From Methylobacterium sp. 77 (lineage in GTDB: Bacteria > Pseudomonadota > Alphaproteobacteria > Rhizobiales > Beijerinckiaceae), in contig NZ_KB910516.1 of assembly GCF_000372825.1 (NCBI RefSeq), forward strand, positions 2,459,740 to 2,523,739: a stretch of 64,000 bases of DNA, in the 5' to 3' direction. Below the pieces are notes generated by a model. That model searched no databases and was not told the origin of the DNA. It saw only the letters and a list, made by a program, of their open reading frames with translations. Every line of letters starts with the position of its first letter. Position 1 is the first letter of the stretch. Below, one piece after another: positions 57,852 through 64,000 of the stretch. A program made the position numbers and the translations under genes.

Positions 57852-58259
57852 TCAGGCCTGTGCCGAGGCGGAGGTGTCGTCGACGCAGCTCCAGATGCTC
57901 TGAACCGATTGCAGGACGAAGCCGTCGGTGATCGCGATCTGATCGGTCTTGTGGGCGCAGAACTGCTTCAGTCGATCGGAATTGGACATGCCGACATCCA
58001 CGGAGGTGAAATCCTCCTTGGCCACCACCCAGACCAGATTGTCGAGCACGTCGGGTCCACGCGCCGCCATGGCCCGAAAGATCTCGCGCTCGGTGACGAT
58101 GCCGACGATGGCGCCATCCATCGCGCGATCGCCATCGATGACGACCAGGGCGTCCACGCCAGGATCGCGCAACAGGCGCAACGCGTCACGAGCGGAGCGG
58201 TCCATACGGATATAGTGCAGACCCGCGCCGCCCTGTCCGCTCGGTCGGCTGGCTGCCAT
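57852..58259 (-). CDS. CBS domain protein
   Basis: This 135-residue protein has one clear CBS motif (LHYIRMDRSARDALRLLRDPGVDALVVIDGDRAMDGAIVGIVTEREIFRAMAARG, about 13-66). The second half (DNLVWVVAKEDFTSVDVGMSNSDRLKQFCAHKTDQIAITDGFVLQSVQSIWSCVDD) fits a reduced second CBS unit. The ATG at 58259 has GGGAGG upstream. A weak copy of the GntR-type operator sits 42-60 bases before the start. CBS pairs sense AMP/ATP or other adenosyl ligands; partner unknown. Confidence 0.83.
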   Translation of the reverse strand: MAASRPSGQGGAGLHYIRMDRSARDALRLLRDPGVDALVVIDGDRAMDGAIVGIVTEREIFRAMAARGPDVLDNLVWVVAKEDFTSVDVGMSNSDRLKQFCAHKTDQIAITDGFVLQSVQSIWSCVDDTSASAQA

Positions 58260-58300
58260 GGCGTCGTCCTCCCTGCGGAATGGCGTTTCTGACTGCAACA

Positions 58301-58319
58301 CTGGTATTCATAATACCCC
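58301..58319. promoter_or_regulatory. GntR-type operator candidate D (weak)
   Basis: CTGGTATTCATAATACCCC has the same 7-5-7 layout as site B, with an intact left arm and two mismatches at the right end. It lies 42 bases upstream of the CBS gene start. Confidence 0.5.
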
Positions 58320-59269
58320 ATGTCAACGTCGATGGGGCACTATGGTGCATCAGGCGAGACTGAATGTAAGGGTCCTTGCAGGGAACCGCTCACGCATCGC
58401 GGGACATCTCATGCTGCTTTGGCGGCACGGCAGGCGTCGCTACCCAGTCACTTCCCTGGCGTCCTGGAGCGGGAACCAGAGTCATCTCGGACTGGGCCGG
58501 GCGCCGACGATGGGATCCAAGCCGATCGAGGCGCTCCCTGCATGGTGATATCGCCCACCAGTCGTACGCTCCTCCCGCTGTCCGGTTCAAACGGATCGCG
58601 CCAGAGCGGCGGATGAGGGCTGCTCCTTTGAAGACGCTACCGGCGATGTCGGCCGGCTCGATCACCTCAAGGGCGGCCGCAGCGATTGCGGGCTTACTCG
58701 TCTCCCCGAGCTCGGTACCGGCGTCCCTTCTCCACCGGACGCCGCGGATCCGCTTTGGGTTGCAGCTTCGCTTCTGGGGGTTGGCTAGAGGCGGGGTCCT
58801 CCACATACACTCTTGGTCGGTCGGCCGTTCGGATTACAGCACCGTCCGCCGCACGACCCCGTCGGCGTATGCGGCAGCCTTCCTTACCCTCCTGTAGAAT
58901 AGAGAGAGCAAGCGACCTCACTCCGTTGCGCGGTAGCCATCCCGCCCGCATCGGCGATCCTCGAAGGGATCGCCTCGTCCTACCTCTCAAGGGCAAGGAA
59001 CGAAGCGCGGACGCGCCTTCCACCGTGGAGGCCTATCCCGCACGAGCCATCCGCATCCAATGCGCCCAGTTGATGGTCACCCCGGCAGACCGTGTCTGCC
59101 CCCTTCCCGCAGCGCGAGGCCCCGGCAACGGCCATATCCCGGGTCTTTGCACCTCCGGCATCTTGCATCTCCTCGCTGAGATGGGCGCAGCGCCGGGGAA
59201 ATGAGCAGCCGACTCTCGCGTTAAATCTCGCGCTCCCACGACAAATGACCATCGCACTCCATAGGCACA

Positions 59270-59307
59270 CCGCCGGATGACCGGCGGAATACGGCAGCAC
59301 CGTATTC
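59270..59307. repeat. two adjoining hairpins
   Basis: CCGCCGG-ATGA-CCGGCGG (59270-59287) is followed immediately by GAATACGG-CAGCA-CCGTATTC (59287-59307). Both stems are perfect. They sit at the change from GC-balanced to AT-rich sequence. Confidence 0.65.
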
Positions 59308-59691
59308 GCTGGCCCAAGCATGCCAGTTCAGCGCGTTTTTTCGCCCTGCGAGGCAATGCTGCGAATGAATCCGACCATTCACGCAGAACTATCCAATTTT
59401 ATCCAAAATCAAGCGTCGCTCGATATTGCATTCAGTAAAATTTATTTGTGCAACTGAAATGAGCAGAATGTCGCTAAATTCCTACCCTCTCCAACTTGTG
59501 AGGGCATGCATAATAATGCCGACTAGGCCGCATTCATACAACCGGAGCGATATCAACTACGGTGCTTATCGCTTGAGACGTAGAAACGAGCGATTGAGAC
59601 CGATCTCCGAATTAGGCTAATCGTGGAATCTTTATCATCCAAATATATCTCTAACCGTGTGTTTATTCCAATTAATCACGAAGCTAAACAG

Positions 59692-59709
59692 ATTTTATCT
59701 CGATAAAAT
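59692..59709. promoter_or_regulatory. AT-rich palindrome in the long leader of the S-layer-like gene
   Basis: ATTTTATCTCGATAAAAT: 8-base perfect arms with a 2-base centre, about 268 bases upstream of the start codon. A binding site for a regulator or an overlap with the promoter is possible. Confidence 0.4.
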
Positions 59710-59976
59710 GACATATGATATGATATTTATCGCGGCTAATAAGGTTTTATTCGTAAGTTAATACCATTAATCATTCAGTAAATTCCTTTTATAGTAATGT
59801 TGCGTGCCGGACACACCGTAATTACCGGCCTTATCTCAATGCAATATACGCCTTGAAATGCCACCAGGGCGCGTTGTAGAGAAGTTGCGCTCGCTCGACT
59901 CGGCGGTTGGCGGCCTCATATCCAGGCTGAATTTTTCACGATCGCGCGACCAGAAACGCTTGGTAGGAACATTGTC

Positions 59977-62577
59977 ATGGCGACTCGAAATCTAACCCAG
60001 AACGTCGACAACCTGACCGGAACCTCGAATCCGGATCTCTTCAACGCTCCGCTCTTCACGAGCACGTTCGGCGCTCAGAGCTCGACGCTCCAGACCGGTG
60101 ACCGGCTGAATGGCGGCGCGGGCACCGATCGTCTCGTGGCGACCCTGCTGGCCGACGGCAACGAACTGGTCCAAGCCTATTTCGCTCGGCCGCTGCTGAC
60201 CTCGATCGAGACCGTGCAGGTGACGTCCCTGTCCGGAAACTCCGGCTCCAACGACCAGAGCCCCTCGACCCTCGACTTCCTGCAGTCGACCGGCATCAAG
60301 ACCTTCGTCAGCGAGTCGTCCAACAACTTCGTCCAGGTGCGGAACGCCGGTGACATCGCGTCCTACAAGGTGCGCAATACGGTTGCCGATCCGGCCGATA
60401 ACGATGGCCTGGCCGTGACCGGGATCAGCCGGTCGGATATCAGCATCACCGCCGACAACGTCTTCGCGGCAAATCCCGAGAACGCTCAGACCCTGTCGTT
60501 CGACACCCGCTCGGGCGCCGATTTCCGCGACGTGCTGTTCACGGTGACCGATTCCCAGGTCCGTCTGGATGCTGACGTCACCGGTACGCTCAAGCTGGCT
60601 TCCGGCGGCGCGAGCGGTTCCAACGACGTCACCCTCCTCGACGACAGCTACACCCGGCTGCTCCTGCGCGGGTCCGGCGATCTCGAAGTCTCGACTTCTG
60701 GTAACGAGGGTACTTTCACCCTCGGTACCTCGTTCGATGCCTCGGCCATGACTGGCGCGCTGACGGTCGACTCTGACATCTCCGGCGATCTGACGGTTGT
60801 TCGTGGAAGCCAGGGCAACGACACCTTCGCCGACATCACGTCGTCTACGGCCGGAACCTTCGCGGTCGCTCTGAACGGTGGCACCAATTCGGTCGAGTCG
60901 ATCACGTCGGACACCGCATCGTCCGTGCGTGTCACCGGTGGATCGGGCGCTGATACAATCGATTACATCGAAGCCCTGGCTGTCAGCATCAATCTGGGAT
61001 CCGGCAACGATACTCTCGATCATGTCGACCTCGAGGGTGCGGCAGCGTCGAACGTCGTGCTGGGCGCCGGCAATGACGCGGCCACCATCCACATGTTCGA
61101 TGCTGGTTCCGTCACCGTCGACGGCGGCGCCGGACGCGATAGCATCGTGATTGACCAGTTCGGCCAAAGCACTGGCAACGTCACCATCGCCAGCGGCGAT
61201 GGCAGCGACGTCATTAACGTCGATATGTTCCAGGGTGCGCTTTCGATCGACGCCGGCGCCAACTCGGATCAGGTCTACATCACGTCCATCGCAACCGGCG
61301 TGAACAACTCGGTTCAGATGGGCGCCAACAGCGATCTGCTGGATATCAGCGACATCACTCCCGATCTGCTTTCAACCGTGCTTAGCCCGACCTTCGACAC
61401 CTTCGACGGCGGCACCGGTGATGGCACGGATCGCATCGTCGTGGACCTGGCTGGCATCTCGGCCGAGCAAGGAACTCACATCGTCAACTTCGAAACCCTC
61501 GACCTCGTGGGCGATTCGACAGGAGAGTTCGATCTCGGAACTGGTCTCGCGACCATCACGACGATCAATGCCGACCAGGGCATCGGCCAGGATCTGAACT
61601 TCACCAACGTTACCAATGCAGTGACCTTCAATCTCCACAGCAGCGGCAATGTCCAGACAGACTTCGTCGATTCTCCGGTTCCAGGCCATGTTCTTGACGT
61701 CAATCTGAGCGAGACGATCCCTGGAGACATCACCGGCACCAACGCCGTCTCGATCAATCTCGATCTCAACTCCGACACAGCCACGCTGAACCTCTCCAGC
61801 CTCGGCACCGATGCCGGCGCGGGCAACATCCTGAACCTCATCGATCAGGACGGCCTGTCGTCGATCATCATCGACGGTGGCCGCGATCTCAGCATCGGCA
61901 CCGATCCTGACTTCACCGGCTCCGATTTGACCTCGGTCAACGCGTCCGCACTGACCGGCGATCTCAACATGACCGCTGGCTACAACGGCGGGACTGCCTA
62001 TGCCGGGCTCGGAATCTCGGGCGACGGTGCCACCGTCACCGGTGGTTCGGGGAACGATACCCTGATCGGCGGCGCCGGTGCAGACGTCTTCAACCTGTCT
62101 GCCGGCGGCACCGACACGATCGTGTACAAGAACTCGCTGGATTCCGATCTCGCGCTCAACTCGGCCGACACGGTCAACAACTTCGTCTCGCACGGCGCCA
62201 ACAATGCCCCCGGCGCAGACACCCTCGTGTTCAATAACGTGTACAGTGCTGGCTCAGGCAGCGTCTTCAGTGGCGCCACTGGCGACGACGTCACTGCTGT
62301 CGTCAATGGTTCCGGTGCTGTGAACGACATCACAACGCTGAACTTCCTCGGTAATGCCGTCAGCTTCGCCGAAGCTCAGGCTGCGATTGCCACGTTCCAT
62401 ACCGGTAACGCTGAGGACTACGCGGCCGTGTTCGATCGGTCGTCGAGCACGCTCTACGTCGATGCCAACCATGACGGTTCGCTGACGCAGGCTGACATGC
62501 AGATCAATGTTGCCGGTCTCGGCACCAGCGGCCTGTCCTTCAACGATCTCGGCCTGACGACGAACGGCATCGTGTAA
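59977..62577 (+). CDS. large S-layer/RTX-like secreted protein
   Basis: This 866-residue acidic protein is rich in Asp, Gly, Ser and Thr, almost without Cys, and has no N-terminal signal. It opens MATRNLTQNVDNLTGTSNPDLFNAPLFT and GDRLNGGAGTDRL, as in RsaA-like or DUF4214-type RTX proteins. Many repeats of the form GSGNDTLDHV, GGAGRDSIVIDQ and TGGSGNDTLIGGAGADVFNLS (about 688-710) bind calcium, and the C-terminal 120 residues (TLVFNNVYSAGSGSVFSG ... FDRSSSTLYVDANHDGSLTQADMQI) look like a type I secretion signal region. TAGGAAC lies before the ATG. A terminator and an ABC exporter gene follow, which supports secretion by that system. Long AT-rich leader suggests high expression. Confidence 0.82.
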   Translation: MATRNLTQNVDNLTGTSNPDLFNAPLFTSTFGAQSSTLQTGDRLNGGAGTDRLVATLLADGNELVQAYFARPLLTSIETVQVTSLSGNSGSNDQSPSTLDFLQSTGIKTFVSESSNNFVQVRNAGDIASYKVRNTVADPADNDGLAVTGISRSDISITADNVFAANPENAQTLSFDTRSGADFRDVLFTVTDSQVRLDADVTGTLKLASGGASGSNDVTLLDDSYTRLLLRGSGDLEVSTSGNEGTFTLGTSFDASAMTGALTVDSDISGDLTVVRGSQGNDTFADITSSTAGTFAVALNGGTNSVESITSDTASSVRVTGGSGADTIDYIEALAVSINLGSGNDTLDHVDLEGAAASNVVLGAGNDAATIHMFDAGSVTVDGGAGRDSIVIDQFGQSTGNVTIASGDGSDVINVDMFQGALSIDAGANSDQVYITSIATGVNNSVQMGANSDLLDISDITPDLLSTVLSPTFDTFDGGTGDGTDRIVVDLAGISAEQGTHIVNFETLDLVGDSTGEFDLGTGLATITTINADQGIGQDLNFTNVTNAVTFNLHSSGNVQTDFVDSPVPGHVLDVNLSETIPGDITGTNAVSINLDLNSDTATLNLSSLGTDAGAGNILNLIDQDGLSSIIIDGGRDLSIGTDPDFTGSDLTSVNASALTGDLNMTAGYNGGTAYAGLGISGDGATVTGGSGNDTLIGGAGADVFNLSAGGTDTIVYKNSLDSDLALNSADTVNNFVSHGANNAPGADTLVFNNVYSAGSGSVFSGATGDDVTAVVNGSGAVNDITTLNFLGNAVSFAEAQAAIATFHTGNAEDYAAVFDRSSSTLYVDANHDGSLTQADMQINVAGLGTSGLSFNDLGLTTNGIV

Positions 62578-62612
62578 TTCGATCCTCTCGGAGGATTGAC
62601 TTACCGACACAC

Positions 62613-62640
62613 GAAGGGGCGGCCGCAAGGCCGCCCCTTC
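62613..62640 (+). terminator. strong terminator-like hairpin after the S-layer-like gene
   Basis: GAAGGGGCGGCC and GGCCGCCCCTTC make a perfect 12-bp stem with a GCAA tetraloop, 36 bases after the stop. There is no T-run, so partial read-through into the exporter gene is possible, as known for S-layer operons. Confidence 0.75.
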
Positions 62641-62771
62641 ACCATCATGACCGACTGCCAATATTTCAGAATCAAAGACGGAATTTCCAAAGCATTCGTT
62701 TGATCGGCGATCGCCTCGATATTGGCGCGCACGAAGACTCGACACGGGATCCACGTCAGGAATTGGCCAGC

Positions 62772-64000
62772 ATGAGCCGTAACGTGAACGAGATATCCGC
62801 GGCCCTGGCCCGCTGCCGGACCGCCTTCATCGGCGTGGCGGTGATGAGCGGGCTGGTGAACGTCCTGTATCTCACCGGCTCTTTCTTCATGCTGGAAGTC
62901 TACGACCGGGTGATCCCGAGCCGGAGCGTGCCGACCTTGATCGGCCTCGTGGTGCTCGCCCTGGTGCTCTACGTCTTCCAGGGTGTGCTGGAGACGATCC
63001 GGTCGCGCATCCTGGCCCGCGTCGGCGCGGCCCTCGACGAGGCGTTGAGCGCACGGGTGTTCGACATCGTCGTGCGCGCGCCCCTGAAGGGCGCCACCCC
63101 CGGCGACGGCCTGCTGCCCCTGCGCGATCTCGACCAGCTGCGCGCCTTCCTCGGCGGCACCGGCCCCTCGGCCTTCTTCGATCTGCCGTGGATGCCGATC
63201 TACGTCTTCATCTGCTTCCTGTTCCACCCGCTCATCGGCGCGGCGGCCCTGGTCGGCGCGGCGGTCCTGGCCGTGCTCGCGCTCACCACCGACCGCTCGA
63301 CCCGCGGTCCGTCCCAGACCGCCACCGCCCACGGCATGCGCCGCAACGGTCTGGCCGAAGCCGGGCGCCGCAACGCCGAGGTCCTGGCCGCCATGGGCAT
63401 GCAGGGGCGCTTCGCCGAGCGCTGGGGCGGCGCCAACCGCGACTACATGCAGTCGCAGATGAGCGTGTCGGACGTGGCCGGCGGCTTCGGCGCCGGCTCG
63501 AAGATCTTCCGCATGGCGCTGCAATCGGGCGTGCTCGCGCTCGGGGCCTGGCTCGTCATCAACAACCTCGCCTCGGCCGGCGTGATCATCGCCTCGTCGA
63601 TCCTCGTCGCCCGCGCCCTGGCGCCGGCCGAACTCGCCATCGCCAACTGGAAGGGCTTCGTCCAGGCGCGCCAGAGCTGGGCCCGGCTCTCGGACCTGTT
63701 CGCGCGCCTGCCTGCCGTCGAACAGCCGCATGCCCTGCCGGCCCCGACGCAATCCCTGTCCATCGAAGGCGTCAGCCTGGCGCCGCCCGGCACCCAGCGC
63801 ATCGTCGTGCAGGATGTCAGCCTGACCCTGCAGCGAGGCCAGGGCCTCGGCATCATCGGCCCGAGCGCGTCGGGCAAGTCGAGCCTGGTCCGCGCCGTCG
63901 TCGGCGTCTGGCCGCCCCAGCGCGGCAAGGTCCGGATCGACGGCGCCGCCATCGACCAATGGTCGAGCGCCGATCTCGGGCCGCATATCGGCTTCCTGCC
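62772..64000 (+). CDS. type I secretion ABC transporter (PrtD/RsaD-like), partial
   Basis: The first 409 codons are in the window; the gene runs past its end. Six membrane segments (about 18-310) begin with TAFIGVAVMSGLVNVLYLTGSFFMLEVYDRVIPSRSVPTLIGL. The ATPase domain follows with Walker A GPSASGKSS (363-371) and LSIEGVSLAPPGTQRIVVQDVSLTL before it. There is no C39 peptidase domain, so it is of the PrtD/RsaD type that exports RTX proteins with uncleaved C-terminal signals. The start at 62772 (MSRNVNEISA) has GGCCAG before it. The HlyD-type partner should lie downstream. Confidence 0.93.
   Translation, partial: MSRNVNEISAALARCRTAFIGVAVMSGLVNVLYLTGSFFMLEVYDRVIPSRSVPTLIGLVVLALVLYVFQGVLETIRSRILARVGAALDEALSARVFDIVVRAPLKGATPGDGLLPLRDLDQLRAFLGGTGPSAFFDLPWMPIYVFICFLFHPLIGAAALVGAAVLAVLALTTDRSTRGPSQTATAHGMRRNGLAEAGRRNAEVLAAMGMQGRFAERWGGANRDYMQSQMSVSDVAGGFGAGSKIFRMALQSGVLALGAWLVINNLASAGVIIASSILVARALAPAELAIANWKGFVQARQSWARLSDLFARLPAVEQPHALPAPTQSLSIEGVSLAPPGTQRIVVQDVSLTLQRGQGLGIIGPSASGKSSLVRAVVGVWPPQRGKVRIDGAAIDQWSSADLGPHIGFL

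Larger units (their letters stand above)
58320..59976. other. 1.65-kb region without a convincing gene
   Basis: From 58320 to about 59290 the sequence has ordinary base content and open frames on both strands, but no frame shows a family motif, good start or codon pattern; it could be decayed coding sequence. From 59310 to 59976 it is strongly AT-rich and has many stops, as expected of a long promoter/leader for the following secreted protein gene. Two hairpins (59270-59307) mark the boundary, and a palindrome lies at 59692. Confidence 0.5.

Noticed and set aside
58376..59356. Several overlapping 100-170 codon frames on both strands
   Set aside because: They overlap each other in all frames, are Arg/Pro/Ala-rich and match no family; none is better than the others.

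Overview
The window looks like chromosome from a GC-rich alphaproteobacterium of the Methylobacterium/Methylorubrum type. This is inferred from gene content, not from a marker gene. The pointers are G/C-ended codons almost everywhere, a cobalamin-dependent ribonucleotide reductase, an NDUFA12-type complex I subunit, the trpD-trpC-moaC-moeA order, HWE/HisKA_2 histidine kinases, and a complete oxalate pathway (oxalate/formate antiporter, formyl-CoA transferases, oxalyl-CoA decarboxylase). I see no rRNA, tRNA, CRISPR array, insertion sequence or integrase.

Layout. 0-5.4 kb: an NDUFA12-like gene, nrdJ, and directly behind it an AT-rich IrrE/ImmA-like metallopeptidase; the foreign composition already starts inside the last ~60 codons of nrdJ. 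5.7-8.8 kb: sulfite dehydrogenase SorAB and a YeiH-type putative sulfate exporter. 8.9-12.3 kb: an MHYT-PAS histidine kinase, a single-domain receiver and a receiver-histidine kinase. 12.4-18.5 kb: a BKACE enzyme, then a minus-strand run (opgC-like, SGNH hydrolase, flippase, CelD-like acetyltransferase, FKBP isomerase) that reads as a glycan export and decoration unit. 18.7-21.3 kb: a double-domain KaiC-like ATPase overlapping an HWE kinase. 21.3-29.3 kb: a long minus-strand housekeeping run, tpiA, secG, pyrG, a DUF350/DUF1190/glutathionylspermidine-synthase-like trio, holC, an S10 carboxypeptidase and a lipoprotein. 29.5-40.4 kb: ppiD-trpE, then hydrolase-MFS, then trpG-trpD-trpC-moaC-moeA. 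40.4-42.9 kb: small stress and hydrolase genes.

42-58 kb is an oxalate region: a YfdW-like frc, oxlT, a GntR/FCD regulator, oxc and a second, divergent frc, interleaved with an HPP-CBS protein and a serralysin-type protease. Four 19-bp sites of the form TGGTAT-N5-ATrCCA (one weak) lie at 42.14, 49.43, 51.04 and 58.30 kb, upstream of these genes and of a CBS-domain gene. They look like the operator of the local GntR regulator and would tie the dispersed genes into one regulon. Next to it, on the minus strand, sit a CBS protein, a small possible dimeric-barrel protein, a large unrecognised P-loop (GASASGKST) protein and a tiny membrane protein. This is the least familiar group of the window.

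58.3-64 kb: 1.65 kb without a convincing gene (its second half very AT-rich), then a large S-layer/RTX-like secreted protein, a strong terminator, and a type I secretion ABC transporter cut by the window end. How it fits together: OxlT brings oxalate in and formate out, Frc makes oxalyl-CoA, Oxc makes formyl-CoA, and the Mo-cofactor genes serve enzymes such as SorA.
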